DNA of 64,000 nucleotides from Panicum virgatum (GCF_016808335.1 NC_053153.1:31503590-31567589), one strand, 5' to 3'. Counted from the stretch's first letter, positions 33,730-47,017 are shown. Translations and numbers: made by a program. The notes: generated from the sequence alone by a model not told the origin.

Positions 33730-35057
33730 TGTTGACGGCCATTATTTCACATTTTGTCCGTCAACTTCTCGAAAATAAATCGAGTTTTTGCACCATGTTC
33801 CATGCATACTTTATTTAATCACAATAAGTTCCACAAGTTTTGGATGAGTTGTGCTTGCAGGAATTCAATGTCCAAAGATGGTCGAAATCAGAGAAAATCC
33901 CGGCCGCCCGGCACATTCCGTGCCAACCGGCCTGACACCTCCACATACATGGGTCCAATATTCTTACTGGAGCAATGTGACATGTTCATAAGGTTCCAGA
34001 ACAAGGCGAACATCTCATATCCTGTCGATGGACCCAGAAGGCACAAGGTTCAAACCAAAGACCCACATGCCAGTGCCAAGAACGTCAAATGGGGAAACCA
34101 CCCAGTCCAGAGGCAATATGGAGTGTTGATGTGCAATGTCGGCGAAACGGAGGGCTGAGGGGCTCTGGAGGCAGGCCGCCCGGTCCACTCCGGGTCGCCC
34201 GGCCTAGGATTCGAGCATCCGAGGAAACTACCCGACTTACCGACCTCCCAGAGTGATCAGGAGCCGTCCACGCGAAGTCGGTGGACAAGTGGCAGCAGGG
34301 CCTAGGCCAGGCCGCTCGGCCCCAGAAGTCAGCCACTGGAGCTCCCCTTTCGCGTGAAGTTCAAGGCAAGTCAGGGGTAGCGTGATCTTGCAGCGGATAC
34401 CTGATTACCGACATTAAGCACCTATAAATAGCACTCTTCCCCTCACTTGTAAATACACACCCAAAGGAGCAATTCTCTCTTCTCAAGTCTAGAGTAGGTT
34501 AGTAGTTGGGAGTTAGAGTCGAGTCGAGCTTGTCTCGGGGATCCGGAGTCGTCATCGGAGCTCGGTATAAACTCTTGTATCTTTTCCTTTGACTATTTTA
34601 ATATAAGTAATCTTATTTATTTACTTGAGTCGGCTTTACTTTTTGCAAGTTATTTATCTTCCCAAATACTAGTACTTGTCTGCGGGAGTAAGTTTTACCT
34701 CTAGTTCAGTTTAAGTTCTCTTTCTTGCCTTGTCGGAGTTAGTCTTACGGGTTTTCTCGCCTGTACTAGTGTAACTCAAGTTAGTTCACTAGGTTGAGGG
34801 GGATTTCTCTTGAAGTCCTCAAGAGAAATCCTAGTACCGAGAGCAGATGTGGTGTCTGACTCAGTGCTAGCTAGGAAGTGTGTTCCTCCCCACAGCACTG
34901 CAGTGGTAGGCGGCAAGTGGTGACAGCCTTCTCCGTCCCTCGTAGTCCACCATGTTGAAGTGCTTTCATAGCAGTAGTTGCCGAAGGAACGTTGGGCTCC
35001 CTTCTCATCCTTGTCTGAGCCCTTCTCTTAGGCCGCCGAAGTAAGCTCCTGGTTCCG

Positions 35058-38000
35058 TGTAACACCCGATTTATAAAAGAACATAAACCGAGCAATCATA
35101 TACGTGCCAAGATCAAGTCACACGTATATACAACAGAATGAACAGTATATCATAGCACATATCACGTAAACAGATATAATAAAGCGTATACGAATGTTAT
35201 TTATTACATTAATGACAAAATGTCTGATACAGCGGAAGCGAAGTACAAAATACAATAAAACCTCTCCGAAGCTGAGCAGGGCGCCACAGGGACGTCGACT
35301 GGGAGACGAACGCCTAGAAGTCCTCGTAGTCCTGGTAGCGCTAAGTGAACTCCCTCGTGTCGGCAGGAACTGAGCAGCAGTAGCGTATCCAAGAGGAAAA
35401 AGTAGAGAAGAGGCAAGAGTGAGTACACAACTTGTACTCAACAAGTATAACACAAACTATGAGGCTCTAAGGTTGGCTGACTCAACTGCATTAGCTTGTA
35501 AGTCTTGACAAAATTTTATTAAAGCTATTTTCTACAAGTTGATGAATTACCATAAACCCAGTTACATAGTAATTAATCAAAATTAATCATGTTGCTACTA
35601 AGAACCAAACCACAACCACCAAGGTAACCCCGAGAGGCACCCCCTCGTCGGAAAGAGTTAACCCCACTAATAAAAAGGAGGATCTGGGCCGCTCATGACC
35701 GTGAGCACGGCTAGTATACCAGTTTTACACTCTGCAAAGGTTGCACATCTTTACCCACAAGTCGTGAGCTACGCTAGTTGTTCATCACACTTCCTTAGGT
35801 GAGATGACTAGCAAACTCACTACGAGGCCTTTACAAAGAATCTCGTTGGTAAGGAGTAACCGAGAGGGTGGATCGGCGACTATGGAGCAGGTCTAGTGGG
35901 CGTCAAGACACAGGTACGCAGACCAAGCACAGACGAGGCCACTCAGTATGAGGGCCATAGAAGCTTACCGCCCTTGCCCCGCATGTAAGTTACTCCAAAC
36001 CAAAAAGACCTAATTATTACGCCAAGACCGTCCCATTCCAGCCTTGTGGTAGCGCTGTTGTCCTAGGTTGCCGCACTATGAACCGGTCCTTATGGAGAGT
36101 AGCCAACCCAGCAGTAAGCACCGTGCTGGCCCCCTAAACCATGTTTCTAACAAAAACCAATTTTAACGAGACGTGAGCCACTCAAGCCAACACAGAGGGC
36201 CACTCTCAGAATTAAGCTGCATAAACCATTAATCAAATTAATTAAAAAGGACCATTATGTGTTAAAGCGCGGCACCTAGCACAACTAACCAAAATGCAAC
36301 CCAAGGGATATATATAAAGGATATAAAGTGGCTAGGAAATCCTTATAGGCATACAGTATTAAAATGCAGTATGATAATGTATTTAAAAGTGATAGGTTGT
36401 TCATGTTATACTTGCCTTCCTCATACTGCTCCTGCTACTGCTCAAACTGATCAGAAGACGGCTGCTCCGGGTACTGGTACTGGGGCTCCTCCGGTAGCTC
36501 AACGTCTACTCACGAACTCATGGCCAAAAACAATGCACAACAATAAACATACATGCAAACACTAGCAAAAACTAAGAAACAGTACAACAATACATGAAAA
36601 CAGCGCATAAAACTACTCTAGAACTATTCTACGCGTTACAACGATCACGTGGACATAAAGAACGCCTAAAACGGAGCTAAAACGCATATTCTAGGCTAAA
36701 AACAAGGTTCAGGGACTAAACTGCAAGAAAACTAAGGTTCCAGGGGGTTTTCTGCAAAAACCGAGGGCCTAAACATAATTAAACCTTAGTTCTAGGGTCT
36801 AACGCACAAAAACTACCAGGCTGGACTACGGGTTGTAATAGGAAAAAGCTCAGGGGGCTGTGTGTTAAAAAGAGGGTCAAACTGGAATTATTTTTGAATA
36901 ACGGTGGACTGCGGGTTGATTTCGGGGAACCCCGGGGTCTCTTTTGCAAAACATGCAGGCGCTGACCGGTACTTCTCTGTTTGACTTCGGCCTGAGCTGC
37001 TGTACGCCATCGGATCTTGATCCAACGCCTACGATCAAAGGGACGCGAGAAGGGGGTGGTGCTGCTCGCCGGAGCAGAAGCTCCCGCGGCGGCGCCTCAC
37101 CGGAGTAGGCCGATCTGGCGTTCCCGGGCTCGTTTTGGGCTGCGGTTTGGTGCAGAAGAACGAGTGCGGCATGTGTAACCCACTGGGGGGTTAAGTCAGG
37201 TTCGGGGAGGACTTGGGACGTAGCCGCGACGGTGGGGGCGGTGCTGGGCCATGGTGCTCGCCGGGGTGGGGCGTATCGGCCGAACTGGGGTGGAAGAATG
37301 GGCGTCAAAAGGATGCGCGTGCGCGTGTTTAGAGAGCGCGAACCCAAACTAGGGTTGCGTGGGAATGTGTCGTGCTGCGGGATCTCCGCCATGGAGGATC
37401 CGTGGCGTGCGCAACGGCGGAGCACCGGCGCATGCTGCGACGGTAGCTAGGGTGGCCTACGGGCTAGGCTAGTTAACGCAGAAGGGAGCAAAGGTTGGTG
37501 CGTGGCTCACCGAGGCGCGAATCGAACGGAGAAGCAGCGTAGAGGGGACCGGCGACGAGGCCCGGGCGGCGGCGCTCGGACGGGATTGGAGACGGGTCGA
37601 AGCAAGGGGCCTCCGGACGTCTGGGCGGCGCGGATCGATGCGGGGTGTGCCTGCGAGGACGAAAGGTGGGTCAGGGCGGGCCAATGGTCACCGGCGGCGA
37701 GTAATTCCGGTGAATCCAGAATTTACCGGAGTTGGGGCTCGAGCGTGATTCCGAGGAAGCTCGGGTCGATTCTTCGATCAGGTGGCTCGGAGAGCTTCTG
37801 GACGTCGAGGCGGGGCGGTTGCGGCAGTTTGCAAGACCTGGGAGGCGGTGGCGTGGCCGGTCTGCGGCGGCGCAGGGAGGTTTGCGCGGCGGAGCGGGGT
37901 GGTGGCGGTATGCTAGGGTTAGGAGCGGCGGCTGTGATGGAGGTGAGGTGCAGGGGGTGCGGCTGCGGGCTAAAAAGAGGGGATGCCGAGGATCTCGGCG

Positions 38001-38785
38001 TGCGGGCCTGGGGGAGGGGATCCCCGGCCATTTCGCCGGCGATCTCGGGTGCGGGAGTTGCGCGGAGCAGAAAAGGAAGGAGGAAGAAGGGCGCTGACAT
38101 GTGGGTCTGGGGTGGCAGTCGCAGAGCGGGCAACGGCGTGCGAGCAACGCGGGCACAGTGCCGGCCACTGACGCATGGGCCTAGTTGAGCGGGGAGAGAG
38201 CGAGTGCGGAGGGTCGGGCTGGCTCACGGGCCGGCCTTGTCAGCGAGTGTGGGCGAGGGCGCTGCGGGGTCGGGCGAGCGTGCGACGGTGTCACGGGCTA
38301 GAAAAGAGGAGGGGCGCACGGAGAGGGGGAAGCCGCGGCGCTTGGGCCAAGCTGGGTCGGTGCGGCTGGGAAAAGGAGAAAGGTGAGCGGGCCGGGCTGC
38401 TGGGCCGCGGGAAAAAGAAAAAGGGAAGCTGGGCTGGGCCGATGCGGAAACAAAAGAGGTAAGGGCTGGGCTGTTTTCTGGGTTGGGCTGGATTGCTAAA
38501 GGGTTTGGGTTTCCTTTCTCTATTCTAATTCAAACCAAACTCAAACTAATTCTCTTCGAATTCAAATTTGAATTTGAATTCAAAACCCTAGCACTCAAAC
38601 AAAGTGAAAACCATGCACCAGCATGAATGCACGAATAAGTTGAACCTAAGATAAAATTTTAATTATTTAAGGAACAAAAAAAAATCGGATCAAATGCAAG
38701 ACTAGCACAAAAAAAATCCTTAGAAATTTGAATAAAGCCAATTAAATTTATTATTAAATACTGAAATTTGAATTAGGGTGTTACA
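35058..38785 (-). mobile_element. sTEK-1: solo Tekay LTR, TSD TTCCG
   Basis: Read on the minus strand it runs from TGTAACACCC at 38785 to CGGGTGTTACA at 35058 (3728 bp), with TTCCG at 35053-35057 and 38786-38790. There is no internal sequence. A GC-rich block lies at about 37060-38460. It carries a copy of the LTR-embedded frame. Confidence 0.92.
35314..37650 (-). pseudogene. LTR-embedded spliced frame, copy in sTEK-1 (two in-frame stops)
   Basis: The minus-strand blocks have the same boundaries and lengths as in TEK-c. Block 2 is 37650-37511 (140 nt, acceptor GTCCTCGCAG, donor CTCG/GTGAGC). Block 3 is 36505-36416 (90 nt, donor GGAAG/GCAAGT). Block 4 is 35369-35314 (56 nt, acceptor GCTGCTCAG). 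Block 2 is open in the expected phase although its amino-acid sequence has drifted. Block 3 has a TAG at the same codon as TEK-c. Block 4 has CAG changed to TAG and otherwise reads REFT, stop, RYQDYEDF. Confidence 0.5.
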
Positions 38786-39159
38786 TTCCGGCATCAAGAT
38801 AGAAGCTTAGATTAGTTCTAATGAGGCTAGCTCAGTAGTTTAGAAGTGTTTCAGGAGTCCTTTCTCGCTCGTTGTCCTCCCAGCTGCTACCTCTCTAAGG
38901 TATAGAACCTCCTGTGTCTCAAGCGGTCATAGACTGGCCATTTATCCTATCCATTATCTATCTTACCCCTGCTGAATTAGTCGGTTGATAAACTCAGTAA
39001 AGGTTGCCACTACAATTTACGATACACTTTACCATAGTGCTTCCTTGAGGATTTCACGATACCCCGGAATACTCCGAGGTGAAGTGCTACACCGGTGAAT
39101 TCTGTGCGCTTGCAGAATACCTATTCAGATTGAGCATAAGAGACACCAACAAGCATTTC

Positions 39160-39177
39160 TGGCGCCGTTGCCGGGGA
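39160..39177 (+). promoter_or_regulatory. ATH-3 primer-binding site, tRNA-Asp
   Basis: TGGCGCCGTTGCCGGGGA lies 8 bp after the LTR end and is identical to the ATH-2 site. Confidence 0.88.
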
Positions 39178-39301
39178 AGCAATTGGCTAAAGTTATCGTA
39201 TAATTGAGTGAAAAAAAACTTTACTGTTTTATTACCACTAGTTTTAGCGGGCTTACCATTGCTCTCTCTCTCTCTCTCGTTTATTCAATGCAGAGTAGTG
39301 T

Positions 39302-40400
39302 ATGACCAGTTTTGATCTACCATCCAACTTCGATCCGAATCCTCAGAGAATTGTGCGAATTGTGAGATGCCGCATCGTCCCACCCCAGAAGAAACCCACT
39401 TGGAACCCTTGTTTGTCCGTCTCAGCACCACCCATGGCCAAGACTCTCAGGCAGTACTCGGCCCCGTCCAGCAGTCACATCCCTACTGGACTGAACAATG
39501 ACCAAGGCAATGATGGCTTTGAGCTTAAATCGGGACTGGTGAACATGGTTCAAGCGAATCCATTTTGTGGCAAGGCATCAGAGGATGCCAACGCTCACCT
39601 TTAGAACTTCCTGGAAGTGAGCAGTACTATCAACCCCAGAGGTACCATGATGGATAATGTTCGTCTTCGTCTTTTCCCATTCTCCTTGCTAGGCAAGGCG
39701 AAGACATGGTTCTACACCAACAAGGCAGACTTCACCACATGGGATGCCTGCTCCAATGCATTCCTGACAAAATACTTCCCGATGGGCAAAACCAATGCCC
39801 TTCGGAGCAAAATCTCTGGATTTCAGCTGCTGCTGGATGAAGCTATTCCGGAAGCTTGGGAGAGATTCCAGGAATATATTGCAGCATGCCCCCACCACGG
39901 CATGGAAGAATGGCTGATCATATAGAGTTTCTTCCATGCCCTGAACATGCCAGCCCAGAACCACATCGATGCAGCATCAAGTGGTTCCTTCCTTTCGCTC
40001 AGCATCATTGCAGCGAAAGCGCTGGTAGAGAAGATTGCTTCCAACCAGAGTTGGAAAGGTGAAAGGCAGCAACAGCCCCGCAAGGGAATTCATCATATCA
40101 ACAGTGTTGATATGCTTGCTGCCAAGATGGACCTTCTCATGAAGAAGCTAGAGTCTCCGCACTAGGAGGCCAACCAGGTTATGGATTCTCACATGACATG
40201 CGAGATGTGTGGAGAAACTGGACACACGGGCAACTCTTGCCTGATTAATCAGGACGAAGCTCACTTCGTTGGAGTGAACAACTCCAACAACTCTGGCTTC
40301 CGTCCTCAGCAGGGTTGGAATTCCAAGCCCAACCTCCCCTTCGGTCAATAGCAAGGTATGAACTTTAATAACAATTTTCAGGCTTCTCTAAAGGACCTAG
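39302..40400 (+). pseudogene. ATH-3 gag, part before TAT-4
   Basis: Athila gag in one frame, with TAG codons at 39602, 39923, 40163 and 40348. The gag core is seen as NVRLRLFPFSLLGKAKTWFY, DACSNAFLTKYFPMGKT and AWERFQEYIAACPHHGM. A classical CCHC knuckle, C-x2-C-x4-H-x4-C (CEMCGETGHTGNSC), is at about 40198-40240. TAT-4 interrupts the frame at 40401 and it resumes at 53982. Confidence 0.88.
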
Positions 40401-41617
40401 TGTTATCGCCATAAATTAACAAGATTAATTTATGGACCGAAAGCAAGATGGGCTTAAAGCAGAAGATTGAAGAAGACTTGTAAATCGGCTCCTGCGTGAG
40501 CATCTGGGCCACATGGGCCATGTATCCTTAGATTTAGTTTAAGATTAGAGATAGAGTCCGATCGGGACAAGATTAGTTTAGATTGTTTCCCAAGTCTCCG
40601 GACTATAAATATGTACCCTATGTTATTCATGAAAGGAGAGCGTCATCACGTCTCGCAAACAACAATCTCGGCGCATCGCCAACCCTAATCCTAGGGTTTC
40701 ATCCAAGTAAGCGCCATGCTGCCCTGATCGCTTCTCGCAATCAGGGCAGCGTTGTTCTTGCTTTTACCTTGGTATTACTCGTACTGAAGCATTTTTGATG
40801 GCGAGTAATGCTAGTTATCTTGATGTTCGTAGCATGGCTTTTAGTAGATCTATCGTGCCTTGTTGTTTATCATCTATGAATATCATGTTGTCTCTGAGCA
40901 GTCACGTTTCAATCTTATGCTAGTTCTTGTCATATAGGATTAGTTGCACAGAGACGACATCCTGCTTCTTTCATGTTTTGTAGATCTGATCTGTTACAGT
41001 TTGCTCTTGTTCTTAAGAGTTGGCGTAATATCTGCTAGGTTAGGCCTTGCAAACGGGTTGGATGATCCGGTGGCGTGTTAGATGCTTTGCTTTAGTCTTA
41101 ACAGGGAATTGATCCGGGAATCGGCTCTTGCTTGTTCTTAGGCCTCTATTTTGGTTATGTTTTAGTTATCTGTTACGTTTATTAGGCCAAGTCACGTGTA
41201 GGATGTTCCGATCTAGCAGTGAAGCCTTTACCGTTGTGGATTAGATCAATTAGATTTAATTGAAGCATCTTTATAGTTATTCGCTTTAATCATCAATATC
41301 CGGATGCAAACAGATCCCATCTGACACCGGGACTCGATCGGCTCTTTAAAGCCGATGCAAGAGTCGTCCCGGGGAGCCGACCATGACTCGGACTTATATT
41401 TCCACGTGTTTGTGTATGCAGGTCAATCATCGCAAGCACGTCCGCACCTTCCTGATCGGGTATAGGTCAGGTGGCATGCCCTGCGTCTTCACAAGCCGCG
41501 GCGCGTTGCTAGAATTGCGGGCTGTTGACGAGGGAGCAGTGCCTGCCAGCGCCATGGCGACCTCCCGGCTCTTCGTGTTGCCTGTCGCTGCTCGCCGGTG
41601 GGTTTCGACCGACAACA
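40401..41617 (+). mobile_element. TAT-4 5' LTR
   Basis: TGTTATCGCC to CCGACAACA. The promoter TATAAATA is at 40604-40611. Confidence 0.92.
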
Positions 41618-41622
41618 CATTC

Positions 41623-41640
41623 TGGCACGCCCAGTGGGAC
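41623..41640 (+). promoter_or_regulatory. TAT-4 primer-binding site
   Basis: TGGCACGCCCAGTGGGAC lies 5 bp after the LTR, with TGG complementary to a tRNA CCA end. I do not assign the tRNA. Confidence 0.75.
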
Positions 41641-41669
41641 CCTTCTCGGCAACAACGTCCACTGCAACA

Positions 41670-44018
41670 ATGACTGGAGCTCAAGATCAAGAACCCGCTC
41701 CCAAGCCCGTCACGTATGAAGAGCTCTCTCCTGAACACAAGAAGAAGTATGATGAGATCAAAGCTCTGCTGGAAGCCGATCTCATCGGCTCTTTTGAGAG
41801 GACCCGCAACCATGGCATCAGGTGGAAGGGGTTCTCACCAGAAGGCGCTCTCGACAACGTAGACCTGTCTGTGCCATCAGAAGAGCGCACCAGAGCCCTG
41901 CGTCAGGAGATGAACTACATGGTGGCCCATGTACTTCATCGGCACTCTCAGAGCCTGATGAACGAACTCGAGCGCATGTCGCATCGCGTCATCCAGGAGA
42001 TGATCAAGAACTAGTACTCTCTATCGGGGCCAACCCTGGGGAGTCACACAGAGGAAGCTGCACTGCATTCTAGACCGGTATTGCCGTTCTCATTTGCGGC
42101 TCCAAAACCACAAAATTCGCCAATCTACGTCGTCCACAAGATCGGCGGCGATCCTGGAGAAGGCCAATTCCTCACCGAGCCACCCAAGTAGATTCCGCAC
42201 GGCTACACGTGCGCCTACATCCCTGACAGCGTCAATCCAACACGCTCGGTGCAGATGGTAAACCTAGGAGCTTCTGGAGCAGACGCGGAGAAACAAGCGT
42301 TGCTGGCAAAGTACGCTACTGGGCGGAGTGCTGAGCCATCGACCCCAGGAGTTCTTAGTGTGGAGCAGGTCAGTGCAATACTGAGAGACCAGTTCGGCAT
42401 CCTGCCCAAAAGGAAAACGATCGGCTATTCCAAGCCGTATCCAAGTGACTATGACTTGATCCCACTGCCACCCAAGTATCGGCTTCCTGAGTTCACCAAG
42501 TTCAACGGGTCAGAAGGAGCCAGCTCCATCGAGTACGTGAGCCGATACTTAACGCAGCTTGGGATGATCTCAGTGTCGGATCCGTTGAGGGTCCGGTTCT
42601 TCGGCCAATCTCTTACAGGCCCAGCTTTTGGATGGTATGCATCACTGGCTCCGTATTCGATTCGAACTTGGAGGCAGCTTGAATTGCCGACCTCGCCCAA
42701 GTCAGGCAGAAGCGAGGAGAGACTGTGTCAGAATACATACAACGCTTCAGGGAGGTCAAGAACCGATGCTACTCGTCGCGCATCACAGAGAAGGAGGCAG
42801 TCGATCTGGCTGTCCTGGGACTCGCTAAGCCGATCAAGGATGCGGCTTTTCAGTTGGAGTTCACATCTCTGGCGCACCTGGTGCAGAAGCTTACAGCATA
42901 CGAACATTACCATCCTGAGCTGTACCAGGACAAGTTCAAGCGCCATGTAAACATGGCCCAGGTGGAAGAATCTGATGACTCTGGCGAGGAGCAAGAAGTA
43001 GCCGTGGCGGAGTGGACTCGGGGGGGCAAACCCTGTCCCGTGCAAGTGGGTCAAACAGCAGGGGCTTGTGAAGGGCTTTGACTTCGATGTGACCAAGGCA
43101 GAGCAGATATTTGATCTGCTCCTCAAAGAAAAACAGCTGAAGCTCCCAGAGAATCACAAGTTACTAATAGCACAAGAGCTGCAAGGAAGATTGTACTGCA
43201 AATGGCACCACTCGTTCACTCATTCCACGGGTGAATGCAAGGAGCTACGTCGTCAGATACAATCGGCTATCGAGCAAGGCCGGTTAATCCTGGCTCAACA
43301 CACGATGAAGGTTGACACAAAGCCCTTCCCACAAGCTAACATGGTGGAGCTGACAGATTTCGGATCCAAGGGCCAGGATTTGGCATTCCAGATCAACATG
43401 GTGGGACCCATGCGCCGCCATGACAAGCAGAGGAGAGAGGCCGCTTCTGGCAAATGGCCGCAGGATGAACGTGAGCTGGATCAGCAGCATGTGACTGAAG
43501 AGCAGGTGCGTCACATCCGCAATCAGCTTCCAGCTTCTAATCGGCTTCTGGAAAAGTACTAGTACCAGTACAAGTTGCGCCACCGATACGAATCGGAAGA
43601 GGACGAGTACGAGCACCGCTCAGGAAGGACACTGGGGAGACGCCAAGCTATACGCGACCACTGGCATTGCCCATTCTTTAGGTACTGTTGGAATTCCGGC
43701 ATGAGCCGATTGCCTACTATAGATGATTGCTTGGAGTGCAGGCCTCGAGGACACCAGCAGGACGAGACATCAGTGTTCCGGCGCTTAGGGCCCGGAACAC
43801 GTCATGATGACCATGTGAGGAGGCCATCCAGGGGTGATTCCGAGCAAGAAGAAGAAGAAGACAGGTACCATCGTTCACGGTGGTGTCCTGACGGGCTTAA
43901 TCGCTCGCAGAAGCGCAGAGTGCAGCACTTGCGCAATCTGGAAAAGGCAGAAGCAAAGTACCTCGACGTGCTGAGGAAAGCGCGTCCGGATCTCGCGGAG
44001 CAAGTCAGGCGACCATGA
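41670..44018 (+). pseudogene. TAT-4 gag with frameshifts
   Basis: Starts at ATG 41670 ([20 protein letters not shown]). A stop at 42012 is followed by the gag core (LPEFTKFNGSEGASSIEYV, FFGQSLTGPAFGWYASLAP). A small deletion and frame change near 42688 separates WRQLE from DLAQVRQKRGETVSEY. The knuckle YCKWHHSFTHSTGEC (C-x2-H-x4-H-x4-C) is near 43195-43238 and matches TAT-3. An Arg/Glu-rich C-terminal part ends at 44018. Stops and frame changes near 42190, 43015 and 43560 make it non-functional as a single protein. Confidence 0.85.
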
Positions 44019-44036
44019 AGGGAGGAAAGGCGCCCT

Positions 44037-44750
44037 TTGAGAAAAGAGTGGCGCCCCAAGAAGACAAAAGCCAATGAGAAGCCGTCGGCTGATGTGAACA
44101 TGGTGTTCGTGCTCCCATTGGAGTTTCGGGCACCCCAACCGGAAGAATCGGCCATCGCACAGCTGGATCTGGGCCCACAACCGATCATCTTCGAGAAGCC
44201 CAAGGAGAAGAGCTACAAGCACCTGGAGGGATTGTACCTCAAGGGCTTCATCAATGGCAAGCCTGTGAACAGGATGTTGGTCGACACTGGTGCCGCAGTC
44301 AACCTGATGCCATATTCTGTGCTGCGCCGATTGGGTCGTTCTTCTGCCGATCTGATCAAGACCAATGTGATGCTCAATGACTTCAACGGACAACCATCAG
44401 AGGCAATGGGGGTCCTTAATGTGGAGTTGACAGTGGGCCGCAAGACGATCCCAACTTCGTTCTTCATCATCAACAGCAAAAGTAGATACACGGTATTGCT
44501 TGGGAGGGATTGGATTCACGCCAACTGTTGTATCCCTTCCATAATGCATCAGTATCTCATCCAATGGGATGGCGATGAAGTGGAGGTGGTCCGTGCAGAT
44601 GACTCTAGTGAGGTCTCGCTCGCAGACATGAACGCCTGGGATGCGGAAGGACAAGAGCCGATCTCAGGGATCGCCCTAGAAGACTGTGATCGGATCGAGG
44701 CGACAAAAAACGGACTGAGGCTGGTCTTATCCACTGGCCTCACAGAATAG
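44037..44750 (+). CDS. TAT-4 aspartic protease
   Basis: An open stretch of 237 codons with the retropepsin active site MLVDTGAAVNLMPYSV (canonical DTG) and the YTVLLGRDWIH motif downstream. Positions of both match the family. It would normally be part of a Gag-Pol polyprotein, so the GTG/TTG at the left edge need not be a start. A stop (TAG, 44748) separates it from the RT, so a processed fusion is not possible in this copy. Confidence 0.88.
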   Translation: MRKEWRPKKTKANEKPSADVNMVFVLPLEFRAPQPEESAIAQLDLGPQPIIFEKPKEKSYKHLEGLYLKGFINGKPVNRMLVDTGAAVNLMPYSVLRRLGRSSADLIKTNVMLNDFNGQPSEAMGVLNVELTVGRKTIPTSFFIINSKSRYTVLLGRDWIHANCCIPSIMHQYLIQWDGDEVEVVRADDSSEVSLADMNAWDAEGQEPISGIALEDCDRIEATKNGLRLVLSTGLTE

Positions 44751-44845
44751 ACGCATCCTGGCATGCCACGGGATGTAATAGAAATAGAGAGGCCGGTCCC
44801 AGTGATCGGCCCCAAAAAATAGAAAAATCCTGTTTTGGTTCGGAG

Positions 44846-46235
44846 TTGTTACGTCATGTACACATGATGGCCTGCTCTGGCAGTAGGCCACTCATCGACT
44901 ATTTGGTTTCGAATGATAATGGAAGTGTAGAAGCGGCAAGCCCACGCGGTTGGCCGGATAATTTTTCTCGTCATCTCCCTGTGTTTGCCGCTGATCTTGT
45001 TGATAACGAAGACTCGCTTGCATTCGCAGCTAGTTTTTCAGAGGACGGCAAACTCGGATACGGGTTCACGTCAGCTGACGATTTGGAAGAGGTTGACATC
45101 GGTCCTGGGGATAAGCCACGGCCGACATTTATCAGCAAGAAGTTGGATCCGGCCTTACGAGAGGAGATGATTGCATTACTGAAAGAGTACCGGGATTGCT
45201 TTGCATGGGACTACACCGAGATGCCCGGTCTGGATAGAAGCATCGTCGAGCATCGGCTCCCGCTTAAGAAAGGGTTTCGGCCGTTTCAGCAACGAGCACG
45301 TCAGATGAAGGCCGAAGTCCTAGAAGAAGTCAAGAAAGAGGTGGGGAAGATGCTGGATGCTGGGTTCATCAGGCCATGCCGGTATGCAGAATGGATCTCC
45401 AGTGTGGTACCGGTGCAAAAGAAGGATGGCCGATGGCATGTCTGTGTCGATTTTAGAGATCTCAACAGAGCGACGCCAAAGGACGAGTACCCGATGCCTG
45501 TTGCAGAGACATTGATCAACGCAGCTGCCGACCACAAGATGATGAGTTTTATGGACGGTAACGCCGGTTACAACCAGATCTTCATGGCCCCAGAAGACGT
45601 GAACAAGACTGCGTTCAGAGTACCAGGCGCAGTCGGCTTGTTCGAATATTTGGTTATGACCTTTGGACTGAAAAATGCCGGTGCAACGTACCAACGTGCC
45701 ATGAATTACATTTTTCATGATCTCATCGGCAAATTGGTAGAGATCTATATTGATGATGTCGTGGTCAAGTCCAAATCAGCTGGGGGGTATCTAGAAGATT
45801 TGCGTCAAGTTTTGGAGCGGACTCGAAAGTTTGGGCTTAAAATGAACCCAAAGAAGTGCGCCTTTGGAGTATCGGCCGTTCAATTTCTGGGATTCTTGGT
45901 GCATGAACGGGGAATCGAGATCGGCCTAAAAAGTAAAGAAGCTGTGAAGACGATGAAGCACCGACTACGAAGAAAGAGTTGCAGAAGCTCATCGGTAAAA
46001 TTAACTTTGTTAGGCGATTTATTTCTAATCTGTCTGGGCGTATTGAACCGTTCATGGGTTTAATAAAGATCAAATCCGATGATGAGTTTTGCTGGGGGAC
46101 AGAACAGCAACAAGCTTTCGATGAAATCAAGGAATATTTGTCAAAGCCTCCAGTGTTGGTTCCTCCTCAGCAAGATAGGCCGTTCTACGTGTACCTATCC
46201 GTGGGTGACACTTCTATTGCTTCGGTGTTAGTCTA
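44846..46235 (+). pseudogene. TAT-4 reverse transcriptase with gypsy RNase H start
   Basis: The RT core is intact to about 45950: ISSVVPVQKKDGRWHVC, VDFRDLNRATPKDEYPMP, FMDGNAGYNQIFM, MTFGLKNAGATYQRAM and the catalytic YIDDVVVKSKS at 45749-45781 with both Asp residues. The thumb (AVQFLGFLVHERGIEI) follows. A frameshift near 45955 moves the connection (KKELQKLIGKINFVRRFISN) to the next frame. The RNase H start (QQAFDEIKEYLSKPPVL) reads to a TAG at 46234. Upstream of the core there is a long linker from the first codon at 44846. Confidence 0.9.
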
Positions 46236-47017
46236 GAAGCACGACGCCCAAGAAAGGGTGGTTTTCTACCTCAGCAGGCGCATGTTAGACGCCGAGACCA
46301 GGTATCCTGAAATCGAGAAGCTTTGTCTTTGCTTATACTTTACATGTACAAAGCTTCGCCATATTTTGCTCTCGGCGGAAACAATTGTCATGCAAATCGG
46401 ATGTCATAAAGCACATGTTGTTGGCTCCTGTCCTAAAAGGTCGGCTAGGAAAATGGATGTTTGCATTGTCAGAGTTCGATATTCGGTATCAGCCTACGAA
46501 AGCGGTCAAAGGACAAGCACTGGCGGATCTTGTTGCAGACAGGATCAGCACTGATATTGCTGCATTATTTATTCGTGCTTGGGCTATGTTTTTTGACGGA
46601 TCGGCTTGTGATGATGGGTGCGGTGTGGGAATTCTGTTGGTCTCGCCGTGTGGGGCGACTTACTCCTTTTCCATCAGAATGACTGCCCCATGTACCAATA
46701 ATTTGGTGGAATATGAAGCCGTTCGCAAAGGGATGGAACTGCTCCTCGAAGCTAGTGCAGAGGCGGTGGAAATTTTTGGAGATTCAAAGTTGGTGATTTC
46801 CCAGCTCACGGAAGAATATAGATGTGAGAGCGAGGCTCTATTTCCAATATGGATGCAGTGCCGTGAATTGATGTCACAATTCAGGTACATCAATTTCCAC
46901 TGGATACGCAGAACTCTGAACAATGAAGCCAATGGTTTGGCACAAATGGCTTCCGGGTACAGGGAAGCAGCCGATGGAGTTGACGTGGAGATTCAGTTTC
47001 TAGAACCCGGAGACTAG
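46236..47017 (+). pseudogene. TAT-4 RNase H and archaeal-type RNase H
   Basis: The gypsy RNase H continues after the stop (VVFYLSRRMLDAETRYPEIE), with a frameshift near 46390, then FDIRYQPTKAVKGQALADLV. The second, archaeal-type RNase H typical of the Tat lineage follows: MFFDGSACDDGCGVGI (first Asp), NNLVEYEAVRKGMELL (Glu), IFGDSKLVISQL (Asp). At the last position the copy reads NNEANGLAQMASGY, with Gly where I expect the fourth acidic residue. Stop at 47015. Confidence 0.85.

Larger units (their letters stand above)
33730..39151 (+). mobile_element. ATH-3 5' LTR, interrupted by sTEK-1
   Basis: The LTR is 33730-35057 plus 38791-39151 (about 1.7 kb without the insertion). It starts TGTTGACGG with a CCGTCAAC partner at 33758-33765. 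The promoter TATAAATA is at 34423-34430. The conserved GTAGGCGGCAAGTGGTGA block is at 34906-34923. It ends ACACCAACA. Confidence 0.88.
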